Below are positions 38,412-46,897 of a stretch of DNA of 64,000 bases, in pieces. The notes below the pieces were generated by a model. That model was not told where the DNA came from, did no database searches, and was given only the letters and a program-made list of their open reading frames with translations. Made by a program: the position numbers and the translations under genes. Origin of the DNA: Mastigocoleus testarum BC008 (GTDB taxonomy: Bacteria > Cyanobacteriota > Cyanobacteriia > Cyanobacteriales > Nostocaceae); contig NZ_LMTZ01000162.1 in the NCBI RefSeq assembly GCF_001456025.1, positions 62,001 through 126,000 of the forward strand, in the 5' to 3' direction. The stretch's first letter is position 1. Each line of letters begins with the position of its first letter.

Positions 38412-38918
38412 TAATTTCTCTGCGCGTTCCCAAAGCTGCTCGGGTTAACCACTTCATAAGCGGTTAGCCCGCTTTTCTATTGGCTGTATTTCTAACCTGT
38501 AATTTTACAGTTTAGATTTTCAGATCGCAGAAATGAAAACTAGAGTCTAAAATATCAGAACTATATTAGAGTTTAAGACATTCGATCTCTGTTGGATATG
38601 ACAGCCAAAAACAATAATAAATTATCATCTTCTCACTAAATTTAAAGTTATTTAGATTTCAATTCGATCTAAATAAAATTCTTTTAAAGATTTTTCTGGA
38701 ACTTGGTTTGTTAGTAACGAGCTTTCAAGGATAGATATTGGGTTTGTGAAATAACTCTTTCACTGAGAGCGAACGCCTTAAAAGTTATAAAATCTGAGAA
38801 GTTATAAAAAAACTATATATTAAATAAGTAAATCTAATACCTGTTAGAACTAATAGTCAAATCAAGCATTTACATGAGATGCTGGTTGATTATTCGGTTT
38901 CTCAAAGGCAAAACTGTT
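38412..38918. other. Spacer between ycf35 and thrB
   Basis: Apart from the terminator, this 507-base A+T-rich stretch shows no gene or repeat. It must carry the thrB promoter. Confidence 0.5.
38441..38476 (+). terminator. Intrinsic terminator after ycf35
   Basis: The stem CGGGTTAACC/GGTTAGCCCG (one mismatch) with an 11-base loop is followed by CTTTTCT. It lies 30 bases after the ycf35 stop. Confidence 0.8.
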
Positions 38919-39833
38919 GTGTCTGTTTTTTCTATCATTGTTCCTGCTACCAGTGCTAATGTAGGACCTGGTTTTGATTGTCTCGGTACTGCTTTAACTT
39001 TGTACAACGAGTTCAAGTTTATTCCCTTGGAAGAAAGTAGGGTTTTTATCAATGTTACTGGTCCTGAAGCTGAAAAAGTTAGTACGGATGAGAATAACTT
39101 ACTTTATCAGGCATTTATGGAGTTTTACCGGTATTTAAAGCAGAAACCACCATCAGTCAAAATTGAAATTAAATTAGGCATACCTCTCGCTAGAGGTTTA
39201 GGTAGTTCTGCAACAGCAATTCTTGGTGGATTGCTAGGTGCAAATATACTTGCAGGAAAACCTTTAAGTCGAAAGCAATTAATGGAATTAGCCATTGCAA
39301 TCGAAGGACATCCAGATAATGTGGTACCAGCACTTTTGGGAGGATGTCAACTAACAGCAACAAATGATATGAGAAAAGAAGTTTGTGATATTCCCTGGCA
39401 TCAAGAAGTTATTCCAGTAATTGCAATTCCAGACTTTGAGCTATCGACCAGCGAAGCCCGCAAAGTGTTACCAACACAAGTGGGACATCAAGATGCAATT
39501 TTTAATACCGCCCATCTAGGCTTATTATTACGAGGTTTAGAAACTGGTAATCATGATTGGTTGGAAGCAGCTTTACAAGATAAATTGCATCAACCTTTTC
39601 GTAAATCCTTAATTAAAGGATATGACAATGTGTATTCTGCGGCTGTTTCTGCTGGTGCTTATGGAATGGTAATCAGTGGTGCAGGACCAACTTTATTAGC
39701 ATTAACAGATACATTACACTCAGAAGGAGTGGAAATTGCCATGGCTAAAGCTTGGCAACAACAAGGAATTAAAGCCGTGACTCACTCACTTCAAGTAGAT
39801 ACCCAAGGAGCAAGGAACATTGTTCAGGTATAG
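38919..39833 (+). CDS. thrB: Homoserine kinase
   Basis: ThrB phosphorylates L-homoserine to O-phosphohomoserine in threonine synthesis; it is a GHMP kinase. Length is 304 aa from the GTG at 38919, where the family N-terminus (SVFSIIVPATSANVGPGFDC) begins. An upstream in-frame ATG at 38874 would add 15 unconserved residues. The ATP loop is IPLARGLGSSATAILGG, with VGPGFDCLGTALTLYN before it and GAGPTLLAL near the C-terminus, as expected for GHMP motifs 1-3. Confidence 0.95.
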   Translation: MSVFSIIVPATSANVGPGFDCLGTALTLYNEFKFIPLEESRVFINVTGPEAEKVSTDENNLLYQAFMEFYRYLKQKPPSVKIEIKLGIPLARGLGSSATAILGGLLGANILAGKPLSRKQLMELAIAIEGHPDNVVPALLGGCQLTATNDMRKEVCDIPWHQEVIPVIAIPDFELSTSEARKVLPTQVGHQDAIFNTAHLGLLLRGLETGNHDWLEAALQDKLHQPFRKSLIKGYDNVYSAAVSAGAYGMVISGAGPTLLALTDTLHSEGVEIAMAKAWQQQGIKAVTHSLQVDTQGARNIVQV

Positions 39834-39883
39834 ATGAGATGCTGAAAATTGATTGTTAGCAAAATTTAGTAAATTTTGAACGG

Positions 39884-40402
39884 ATGATAGAGCAAATTCA
39901 GACCGAAATAAATGCTATTCGCACTCAAATTGATGTTCTGGATAAAGAAAGATCGAATTTGAGTGTGGAATTAGATATTATTGATGCTTCCCCCGAAGGG
40001 ATTGTCAATGCTTATCGCCGTCGTGCAAGTGAGAATATTGAAAATGCTGCCCAAATAAAGGGTATTGATGATGCGCTCGCTGCTCTAAAAGTCATACTGG
40101 AAGAGAAACAATCACAGCTGAAACATCTAATATCTTTGGAACCACAAACCTCTAGTATCGAACAAATAGAAGACCAAATAGAAATAACTAAAAAACAAGC
40201 AAAAGTACATGCGGAGCGCGTCAACTCCCTTGCAGAAGAACTTAAACAAGAGGTTCGACTTTTGAAAAGTTGTGCTGACAAAATCAGTCCTCTTTACTGG
40301 CGCATATACTATAAACCTTTTATTACAGGTTTTAAGAGCATTTCTGTACCCCATGTTCGTTCGGACAGAGAAGTTTGGAAGATTTTCAATCATACAGTTT
40401 GA
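39884..40402 (+). CDS. Coiled-coil hypothetical protein (172 aa)
   Basis: I do not recognise a family. Residues about 1-130 are strongly helical with heptad-like Glu/Lys/Leu/Ile spacing (IQTEINAIRTQIDVLDKERS, IDDALAALKVILEEKQSQL, AERVNSLAEELKQEVRLL), consistent with two or three coiled-coil segments. A shorter aromatic-rich C-terminus (PLYWRIYYKPFITGFKS) follows. No signal peptide or membrane segment is visible. It starts 50 bases after thrB and ends immediately before a heptamer repeat. Function unknown. Confidence 0.65.
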   Translation: MIEQIQTEINAIRTQIDVLDKERSNLSVELDIIDASPEGIVNAYRRRASENIENAAQIKGIDDALAALKVILEEKQSQLKHLISLEPQTSSIEQIEDQIEITKKQAKVHAERVNSLAEELKQEVRLLKSCADKISPLYWRIYYKPFITGFKSISVPHVRSDREVWKIFNHTV

Positions 40403-40438
40403 GGTCAGGAGTCAGAAGTCAGAAGTCAGAAGTCAGAG
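40402..40438 (+). repeat. Short tandem repeat (AGTCAGA/GTCAGGA units)
   Basis: Five imperfect AGTCAGA/GTCAGGA heptamers start at the stop codon of the coiled-coil gene. They belong to the same family as the long array at 52291-52630. Confidence 0.75.
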
Positions 40439-40467
40439 TTCTGAACACATACTTTGATTTTTTGTTG

Positions 40468-40488
40468 AGACGTAGCATTGCTACGTCT
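40468..40488 (+). repeat. Hairpin repeat AGACGTAGCA-t-TGCTACGTCT
   Basis: Perfect arms of ten bases around one central base, followed by TTTACTAG. It is the same family as 23279-23303. Confidence 0.65.
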
Positions 40489-40511
40489 TTACTAGTTTTT
40501 GGTTAACTACT

Positions 40512-40634
40512 ACGGTTGGGTTACTATTAAGCATTTTCGTAGGTTGGGTTAAGCGACAGCGCAACCCAAAAAAACCTAATTATTGTTGGGTTATGTCCTA
40601 CCGACACGCTTTGCTAACCTGCGTCAACCCAATC
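40512..40634 (+). repeat. Dispersed element with GTTGGGTT / AACCCAA arms
   Basis: The element contains repeated GGTTGGGTTA and GCGCAACCCAA inverted segments plus the TTATGTCCTACCGACACG module also present at 8604 and 63642. It ends with GCGTCAACCCAATC. It looks like a small non-coding mobile or amplified element. Confidence 0.6.
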
Positions 40635-40994
40635 TACTTCAATCTTGAGATTTAGCCTTAACTGAACTGTATTGAGGTCTAAGCTGTTTATTTGCCCCTA
40701 CACAAGGAAAACTAGGGGCTTGCATCCCAAGATGTTTGGTCAAGAATATTGTTAACAATCTGCAATATTCTGTTACTGTATGTGGTGCTTTTATTCGCAA
40801 TTGACTTTGCAAAAGTTTACTTATAGAATTAATTTTTGGACAAAATTAAACGAAAATGCTTAAATATCGAAGAATAATAAGTATTTATCACTAATATTTA
40901 TAAAAAAAATAGTCAGAATGAGAAAAAATGCTGTTACAAAACTATAAACAAGTTAATATAATGAAATAAAAGATTGATTTGATGATTCTCAGTG

Positions 40995-42611
40995 ATGATG
41001 GAAACTATTAATTTCCCATGGCTAAGCGCCATAATTTTCTTGCCCTTAGTGGCATCCCTAGCAATTCCTCTACTTCCAGATAAAGAAGGAAAAACAGTTC
41101 GTTGGTATGGTTTGGGCGTAGCGATCGCTGACCTTGCTTTAATGACCTACACTTTTTGGCAAAGTTACGACCTGCAAAGAACCGGTTATCAGTTAGCAGA
41201 AAGTTATTCTTGGATTCCCCAATTGGGTATGAACTGGTCAGTAGCAGTAGATGGCTTATCAATGCCATTAATACTACTAACTGGTTTAATCAATACTCTG
41301 GCAATATTTGCGGCTTGGAATGTAAAAAACAAGCCGCGTTTGTTTTATGCCTTGATGTTGGTAATGTATAGTGCCCAGATTGGTGTTTTCGTTGCTCAAG
41401 ACTTGTTAATGTTCTTCTTGATGTGGGAAATCGAGTTGGTTCCTGTATACCTACTCATCTCAATTTGGGGAGGACCAAAACGTCGTTATGCTGCAACTAA
41501 GTTCATCCTCTATACAGCTGCTGCATCCATCTTCATTTTGGTTTCGGGATTTGCAATGGCTTTCTATGGAGATACATTGACATTTGATATGGCATCTCTG
41601 GGAATGAAAGAATATCCCAAAGCCCTTGAGTTGTTAGCTTATGCAGGATTCTTTGTTGCATTCGGCGTCAAATTACCTGTATTTCCACTTCACACTTGGT
41701 TACCAGATGCTCACGGTGAAGCTTCCGCTCCAGGTTCGATGATTTTGGCGGGTGTGTTGTTGAAGATGGGTGGTTATGCACTGATTCGCTTCAACATGGA
41801 AATGTTACCTAATGCTCATGTTTACTTTGCACCTGTTTTAGCAATCTTGGGTGTAGTAAATATAATTTACGGTGCTTGTTGCGCTTTCGCTCAAACAAAC
41901 CTCAAGCGTCGTTTAGCATACTCATCTATCGCTCACATGGGATTTGTGTTGGTTGGAATTGCTTCCTACACAGAAATCGGTATGAGCGGTGTCTTGTTAC
42001 AGATGGTTTCCCACGGTTTGATTGCTGCAGCTTTGTTCTTCTTGTCTGGTGTTACCTACGAACGCACCCATACTTTGATGATGGACAAAATGGGTGGAGT
42101 TGCAAAAGTAATGCCTAAAACCTTCGGTTTATTCACTGCTGGTGCAATGGCTTCATTAGCTTTACCAGGTATGAGTGGCTTTGTGGGTGAGCTAATGGTA
42201 TTCCTAGGAATTAGTACCAGCGATGTTTACAGTTCTAGCTTCAAGATTGTAATTGTAATGCTATCGGCTGTAGGAGTAATTTTAACTCCAATTTACTTGC
42301 TCTCCATGTTGCGCGAGATTTTCTACGGTAAGCAAAGTGAGGAATTAAAGTTAGATAATTTTGTTCCTGATGTTAAACCTCGTGAATTGTTCATCACCGG
42401 TTGTTTGTTAGTTCCAATTATCGGAATTGGTTTGTATCCCAAACTAATTACCCAAATGTATGATGCAAAGACTGTAGAAGTTGCAACCTATGCGCGTCAG
42501 TTCTTACCAGTGGTTGCAGAACAACAGCCTTCTAGCATATATGCTCAGGTTTTTAGCGCACCAACTTTAGCTGATTATGAAGTTCCAAATCTAATGGAAG
42601 TTACGGATTAG
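40995..42611 (+). CDS. ndhD: NAD(P)H-quinone oxidoreductase chain 4 (NDH-1 subunit NdhD)
   Basis: NdhD is a proton-pumping, antiporter-like membrane subunit of the cyanobacterial NDH-1 complex, which works in respiration and cyclic electron flow. Length is 538 aa with about 14 transmembrane helices. Key segments are LMFFLMWEIELVPVYLLISIWGG with the conserved Glu, KLPVFPLHTWLPDAHGEAS (family hallmark), AYSSIAHMGFVLVG and LPGMSGFVGELMVFLG. The N-terminus METINFPWLSAIIFLP resembles NdhD1. A GTG (40992) and two ATGs (40995, 40998) are stacked at the start; I use the first ATG. Assignment to the respiratory NdhD1/D2 rather than the CO2-uptake NdhD3/D4 type is by resemblance only. Confidence 0.94.
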   Translation: MMETINFPWLSAIIFLPLVASLAIPLLPDKEGKTVRWYGLGVAIADLALMTYTFWQSYDLQRTGYQLAESYSWIPQLGMNWSVAVDGLSMPLILLTGLINTLAIFAAWNVKNKPRLFYALMLVMYSAQIGVFVAQDLLMFFLMWEIELVPVYLLISIWGGPKRRYAATKFILYTAAASIFILVSGFAMAFYGDTLTFDMASLGMKEYPKALELLAYAGFFVAFGVKLPVFPLHTWLPDAHGEASAPGSMILAGVLLKMGGYALIRFNMEMLPNAHVYFAPVLAILGVVNIIYGACCAFAQTNLKRRLAYSSIAHMGFVLVGIASYTEIGMSGVLLQMVSHGLIAAALFFLSGVTYERTHTLMMDKMGGVAKVMPKTFGLFTAGAMASLALPGMSGFVGELMVFLGISTSDVYSSSFKIVIVMLSAVGVILTPIYLLSMLREIFYGKQSEELKLDNFVPDVKPRELFITGCLLVPIIGIGLYPKLITQMYDAKTVEVATYARQFLPVVAEQQPSSIYAQVFSAPTLADYEVPNLMEVTD

Positions 42612-42662
42612 TTGATGTCGCTTCAGTATTGGTGTCGTGAAAACAGAATAAGAATTTGATTA

Positions 42663-42701
42663 AGGGATGATTTAGCAGGCAATCATCCCTATAATTTTTT
42701 T
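42663..42701 (+). terminator. Intrinsic terminator after ndhD
   Basis: The stem AGGGATGATT/AATCATCCCT is perfect over ten pairs, with an 8-base loop and the tail ATAATTTTTTT. It lies 52 bases after the ndhD stop. Confidence 0.9.
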
Positions 42702-43277
42702 ATAGAGGGAACGGGGCTAAAGTAAACAGGGGGCGAGATGTAAAGTTTGTCTAACCTGATAACTTGCAACAACCTCATTTAGACCAAAATCCCACCTTGA
42801 AATAAATGATGTTGTTGGTTAACTTGCGTAGGGTTTAACCCCTCACCCTAAAAGTTTTAATTTTGCGTCGTTTATATTCCATACAATAAATATGGGCTAA
42901 AGTTTATGAATCTATTTCAAAGCACTTAAATCGGGGAAATTAATATGATTTGGGACTGATGGGTTAAACCCCCTTTCTATTCGCCAACAGCATCATAAAT
43001 TTCAACACGCTTTGTGTCGCCGCTCTAGCAAACAAGGCTCATAAACTAAGTACGTTAAAACGCACTACAAGCCTTACACAGTCTGATTTGTCAGACTTTT
43101 TCTATTAGCCTGGGATTTTAATCCAAGGCAGTTATTGAGAATGGTGTAAGTTATCAGTCCAACTGAATTTTATTCGTTACAAAATTCTGCAATCTTGTGC
43201 TTGGTATTTCTCAGAAGAGTTAGGATTATTAGGTCTTGGCAATCAAAACTTTCTAGCAATCCGAAGAGAAAAAAACC
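42702..43277. other. Gene-free spacer upstream of the YdeP-like gene
   Basis: There is no gene. GGGTTTAACCCC (42830-42841) and GGGTTAAACCCCC (42960-42973) are two similar palindromic segments about 130 bases apart, with unknown role. The YdeP-like promoter is expected near 43150-43250. Confidence 0.45.
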
Positions 43278-45515
43278 ATGTTGCGCAAACCAAGAAAAAT
43301 TTGGGATCCTTCGATTTGGGCTAGCTGGAAGCCTTTTGGTCTGGGAGAACAGTATCCTAATAATTATTGGGAAGGTGTTAGGGCTGTTTGGGTAAATCGC
43401 GACAAGTTACCTTATGCTTGGAACATTCTCAATCGGGGTGTTTGTGATGGTTGTTCCTTGGGAACGACGGGAATGAAGGATTGGACTTTGGATGGTTTGC
43501 ACCTTTGTAATGTGCGCATGCGGCTACTACGTCTCAATACTATGCCAGCTTTTGACCCCAAAATCCTTGCTGATGTGGCGAAATTATCTGCTCAAAGTAG
43601 TACCCAATTACGAAACATGGGTAGATTACCTTACCCCATGCGTCGCGATCGCGGCGATAAAGGTTTTCGACATATTAGTTGGGATGAAGCTTTAGATTGT
43701 ATTGCTAGTCGGATTCGCCAGACGACACCCGATCGCACTTATTACTATCTCACAAGTCGAGGTACGGTTAACGAAACTTACTATGCAGCCCAGAAAGCAG
43801 CGCGAGCGATGGGGACAAATAATGTTGATAATGCTGCTCGGATCTGTCATTCTCCTAGTACTAGTGCTTTAAAAACTACCCTTGGTGTCGCCGCAACTAC
43901 TTGTTCTTATAAGGATTGGATTGGGACAGATTTACTTGTTTTCATTGGTTCTAATGTTGCTAATAATCAACCCGTCACAGTTAAATATCTCCATTGGGCA
44001 AAGAAAGCTGGTACTAAGATAGTTGTAATTAATACTTACCGCGAACCGGGAATGGAGCGTTACTGGGTTCCTTCAATTCCGGAAAGCGCGGTGTTTGGAA
44101 CGAAGTTTGCTGAAGATTTTTTCCTGGTTAATATCGGGGGTGACATGGCTTTTTTACATGGTACCCTCAAGCACATAATTGCTAATGGTTGGAACGATAA
44201 ATATTTTACTGACAACTATACTAATGGTTTTGACGATTTCAAAGCATTTCTGGAAACTCAATCTTGGGAAGAATTAGAGCGACTTTCCGGAGCAACGCGG
44301 GAGCAAATGTATGCTTTCGCCAAAATGGTGGGAGAAGCAGATAAAGCCGTTTTTGTTTGGAGTATGGGAATTACCCAACATTCCAACGGTGAAGATAATG
44401 TGCGAGCAATTATCAATTTAGCTCTAACTAAAGGGTTTGTTGGTCGGGAAGGATGCGGTTTAATGCCGATTCGCGGTCATTCTGGCGTTCAGGGTGGCGC
44501 GGAAATGGGTTGCTATGCAACTGTTTTCCCTGGTGGGAAACCGGTCAATTCCGAAAATGCTGCACTCATGAGCGAACTTTGGGGTTTTGAAGTGACCGAT
44601 ACTAAAGGGTTAATAACTTCAGAAGCGATCGAAGCTGCAGCACAGGGTAATTTAGATGTTTTATTTAGTGTGGGGGGAAATTTCACTGAGGTTTTACCGG
44701 ATCCGGGTTTTGTGAAAAATGCTTTGAAAAAAGTACCCCTCAGAGTCCACATGGATATTGTTTGTTCGTCACAGATGCTGTTGGAACCGGGGGAAACTGT
44801 AATTTTATTACCAGCAACTACCCGTTATGAGGTTCCTGGAGGTGTGACAGAAACCAATACCGAACGTCGAGTAATTTTCAGTCCAGAAATTCCCGGTCCG
44901 AGGATTGGTGAAGCTCGTCCGGAATGGGAAGTTTTTCTGGAATTAGCTGCAAGAGTCCGTCCTGAAATTGCAGATAAATTACGTTACGAAAATCTGTCTG
45001 CTCTGCGTCAAGAAATTGCAAAGGTAATTCCACTATATGCGGGAATTCAACATTTAAAGCAGCAGGGAGACCAATTTCAATATGGTGGTAAACATTTGTG
45101 TTTTGGTTGGAATTTCCCCACAGCAGATGGTAAAGCACAGTTTAGCGTCTTGTCTCCTCCCACAAACGATTTACCTGAAGGTTATTTCCGAGTTGCGACT
45201 CGACGGGGTAAACAGTTTAATAGCATGGTGCAAGAACGCAAAGATGCAATTACCGGAGCAAAACGGGAAGCAATCCTGATGAACTCATTTGATATCGAAC
45301 AATTCGGGTTAAAAGATGGCGATCGCGTAATCTTGAAAAATGATTCTGGTGAATATCAAGGAAAAGTTTACAGCGCTCCCATTCAACCCGGTAATTTACA
45401 GGTTCATTGGCCTGAAGGTAATGTGTTATTAGATAAAAATGAGCGATCGCCAATTGCTGGGATACCTGACTATAATGCTTTGGTGCGTTTGGAAAAAGCT
45501 GTTGGGATTGCTTAG
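43278..45515 (+). CDS. FdhF/YdeP-type molybdopterin oxidoreductase
   Basis: This 745-aa member of the bis-MGD (DMSO reductase/formate dehydrogenase) superfamily is of the YdeP branch. The N-terminus holds three Cys that could bind part of an Fe-S cluster: C56 and C59 in GVCDGCSLG and C77 in LHLCNVR. The molybdopterin domains follow (GDKGFRHISWDEALDCIA; LLVFIGSNVANNQPV; KIVVINTYREPGMERYW). The C-terminal MGD-binding beta barrel has FRVATRRGKQFNSMVQE and LKDGDRVILKNDSGEYQG. The substrate is not known; family members are often only loosely called formate dehydrogenase. The FdhD sulfurtransferase gene lies 5.9 kb downstream, on the other side of the island. Confidence 0.87.
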   Translation: MLRKPRKIWDPSIWASWKPFGLGEQYPNNYWEGVRAVWVNRDKLPYAWNILNRGVCDGCSLGTTGMKDWTLDGLHLCNVRMRLLRLNTMPAFDPKILADVAKLSAQSSTQLRNMGRLPYPMRRDRGDKGFRHISWDEALDCIASRIRQTTPDRTYYYLTSRGTVNETYYAAQKAARAMGTNNVDNAARICHSPSTSALKTTLGVAATTCSYKDWIGTDLLVFIGSNVANNQPVTVKYLHWAKKAGTKIVVINTYREPGMERYWVPSIPESAVFGTKFAEDFFLVNIGGDMAFLHGTLKHIIANGWNDKYFTDNYTNGFDDFKAFLETQSWEELERLSGATREQMYAFAKMVGEADKAVFVWSMGITQHSNGEDNVRAIINLALTKGFVGREGCGLMPIRGHSGVQGGAEMGCYATVFPGGKPVNSENAALMSELWGFEVTDTKGLITSEAIEAAAQGNLDVLFSVGGNFTEVLPDPGFVKNALKKVPLRVHMDIVCSSQMLLEPGETVILLPATTRYEVPGGVTETNTERRVIFSPEIPGPRIGEARPEWEVFLELAARVRPEIADKLRYENLSALRQEIAKVIPLYAGIQHLKQQGDQFQYGGKHLCFGWNFPTADGKAQFSVLSPPTNDLPEGYFRVATRRGKQFNSMVQERKDAITGAKREAILMNSFDIEQFGLKDGDRVILKNDSGEYQGKVYSAPIQPGNLQVHWPEGNVLLDKNERSPIAGIPDYNALVRLEKAVGIA

Positions 45516-45532
45516 ATGCGCTTAACATTCTG

Positions 45533-45618
45533 TCATTGCGACGAGGAACGAGGAAGCAATCTCACCGACTTGTTTTGATTAGAGATTTTGGGGATTGCTT
45601 CCTTACGTCGCAATGACA
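45533..45618 (+). repeat. Hairpin repeat element A (TCATTGCGACG...CGTCGCAATGACA)
   Basis: The left arm TCATTGCGACG with GGAAGCAATC pairs with the right arm GATTGCTTCC with CGTCGCAATGA around a 30-base centre. It starts 17 bases after the YdeP-like stop codon and forms a long hairpin. Four more copies or part-copies follow in the island. Confidence 0.8.
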
Positions 45619-45669
45619 GTTTAAGTTTTTTGTTGTGGGTAGTTAGAGATGTTGGGATTGCAACATAAC

Positions 45670-45704
45670 GTCGCTTAGACGCGCTTAACAGCGAACAGAC
45701 AGGT
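45670..45704 (+). repeat. Dispersed repeat CGCTTAGACGCGCTTAACAG, copy 1
   Basis: The segment TCGCTTAGACGCGCTTAACA plus GCGAACAGACAGGTT recurs almost unchanged at 46222-46257 and 50625-50660, always next to a TCATTGCGAC element. Confidence 0.75.
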
Positions 45705-45715
45705 TTCGAGTTTTG

Positions 45716-45800
45716 TCATTGCGACGAGCAACGAGGAAGCAATCGCGTTGACTCATTTGTATTAGAGATATTGGGATTGCAACATAACGTCGCAATGACA
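45716..45800 (+). repeat. Hairpin repeat element B
   Basis: Second copy of the TCATTGCGACGAGCAACGAG...CGTCGCAATGACA family. The right arm is altered (GGGATTGCAACATAACGTCG). It ends two bases before the GIY-YIG gene stop. Confidence 0.78.
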
Positions 45801-45801
45801 G

Positions 45802-46092
45802 TTATAATAAACCGTCGTACAAATCACGCCATTCTGGATTCATACTATTAACTAAATCAATTTTCTTCTGTCTAGAACCAGCTTTGATTTGTTTTTCTCG
45901 TGCGATCGCGCTATTAATATCGGTAAAAATTTCGTAATAAACCAATTTGTTGACGTTGTACTTTTGTGTAAAACCTGCAATTAATTTTTCTTTGTGTTCG
46001 TAAATTCTTTTAATTAAGTCGTTTGTAACACCTGTATAAAGCACGGTATTATACTTATTTGTCATTAAATAGATATAGTATTGCTCGCTCAT
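45802..46092 (-). CDS. GIY-YIG nuclease family protein (UPF0213/YhbQ-like)
   Basis: This 96-aa single-domain GIY-YIG protein has the signature YYIYLMTNKYNTVLYTGVTN (first two strands), the catalytic Arg in LIKRIYEHK, the Tyr/Glu region YYEIFTDINSAIAREKQIK and an SMNPEWRDLYD tail. These small stand-alone proteins are of unclear biological role; structure-specific DNA cleavage is the family activity. The gene lies exactly between hairpin repeat elements B (left) and C (right) with no other gene, so it is part of the repeat-rich island. Confidence 0.88.
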   Translation of the reverse strand: MSEQYYIYLMTNKYNTVLYTGVTNDLIKRIYEHKEKLIAGFTQKYNVNKLVYYEIFTDINSAIAREKQIKAGSRQKKIDLVNSMNPEWRDLYDGLL

Positions 46093-46221
46093 TCGCTGTT
46101 TAGCTGTATCACATTACTACTGATTTTGATATCAAGATAGTGAAGTAATTACACGGCTTTGCAAGTTATTTAAAACACTGCTTTTACTGTTTATGTACGG
46201 AAATACTGCGCTAACCCTACG

Positions 46222-46257
46222 GTCGCTTAGACGCGCTTAACAGCGAACGGACAGGTT
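46222..46257 (+). repeat. Dispersed repeat CGCTTAGACGCGCTTAACAG, copy 2
   Basis: Nearly identical to copy 1 (45670) and copy 3 (50625). It is followed within ten bases by hairpin element C. Confidence 0.75.
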
Positions 46258-46266
46258 AGAGTTTTG

Positions 46267-46382
46267 TCATTGCGACTGGAACACAGTGGAAGGTTAGCGC
46301 AGCGTGTCAGACAGGACATAGCAATCTCACGGACTTGTTTGTATTAGAGATACTGGGATTGCTTCCTTACGTCGCAATGACA
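46267..46382 (+). repeat. Hairpin repeat element C, with insert
   Basis: Same arms as elements A and B, but the left arm is split by about 30 bases matching the reverse complement of the TTATGTCCTACGGACACG repeat (46291-46320). That is a repeat inserted within a repeat. Confidence 0.72.
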
Positions 46383-46502
46383 GTTTAAGTTTTTTGTGGA
46401 TATTTAAAGATATTGGGATTGCTTCCTTGCGTCGCAATGACAGTTTAAGTTTTTTTGTGGGTATTTAAAGATGTTGAGATTGCTTCCTTACGTCGCAATG
46501 AC
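46361..46502 (+). repeat. Tandem right-arm units (about 60 bp)
   Basis: The block GATTGCTTCCTTACGTCGCA plus ATGACAGTTTAAGTTTTTT recurs three times in direct orientation (starting near 46359, 46418 and 46479), differing by a few bases. The last unit abuts the transposase relic. Confidence 0.75.
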
Positions 46503-46507
46503 GGTTA

Positions 46508-46831
46508 ACTAGTGATGGTATCACCCAATGGCATCCGGCGTTTCTACAATTAGGCAAAACTTTAGAAGAGTGCGCAGCGAAGTATCGTAGATTTTGTCAG
46601 AGATATCGACCACAGGCAAAACCAGAAAAGCGAAATCGCTGGGGGAGTCGCTTTTTGCCATCAGTGACGAAGGGCGGGAAGTCAAAAAAGTCTTCACCTG
46701 GGCAGATGAGTCTACCTTGGGATAAGCAGAAAGTAACTGAAAGTACGGAAGTACATGAAGTGGCTGAAAGATTTATTCAGGCTAACTGCTATAAACCCAC
46801 GGTGCCAGGTATCGGATTCGGGAAACGCTGA
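46508..46831 (+). pseudogene. Remnant of a Y1 (REP-associated/IS200-like) transposase, C-terminal part
   Basis: An open frame without a start codon runs from 46508 to TGA at 46829-46831. Its translation has SDGITQWHPAFLQLGKTLEE, then CAAKYRRFCQRYRP and NRWGSRFLP. This resembles the C-terminal part of Y1/REP-associated tyrosine transposases (the HPxFLxLGKTxEERxxxYRxxF pattern). The catalytic HUH and Tyr motifs are missing, and the 5' end is fused directly to the tandem hairpin repeat. I read it as a truncated, inactive gene; the family assignment is from memory of the motif pattern and is moderate. Confidence 0.6.
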
Positions 46832-46897
46832 TGACTTCGTGGGAAGGAGTGTAGTAATAAATATTTACAAACTTCTGAAACCCTTAAATGTTAGACT

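Larger units (their letters stand above)
40439..40994. other. Gene-free, repeat-rich spacer upstream of ndhD
   Basis: It contains a hairpin repeat (40468-40488), a GTTGGGTT-type dispersed element (40512-40634) and then A+T-rich sequence leading to ndhD. I see no gene. Confidence 0.55.
46093..46507. repeat. Repeat-only region of the island
   Basis: No gene is present. It consists of a unique part (46093-46220), the second copy of the CGCTTAGACGCGCTTAACAG repeat (46222-46257), hairpin element C (46267-46382) and two further right-arm units (46416-46442 and 46476-46502) in tandem at about 60-base spacing. Confidence 0.7.

Noticed and set aside
43195..43395. 66-codon frame overlapping the start of the YdeP-like gene
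   Set aside because: Overlaps the conserved N-terminus of the real gene in another frame.
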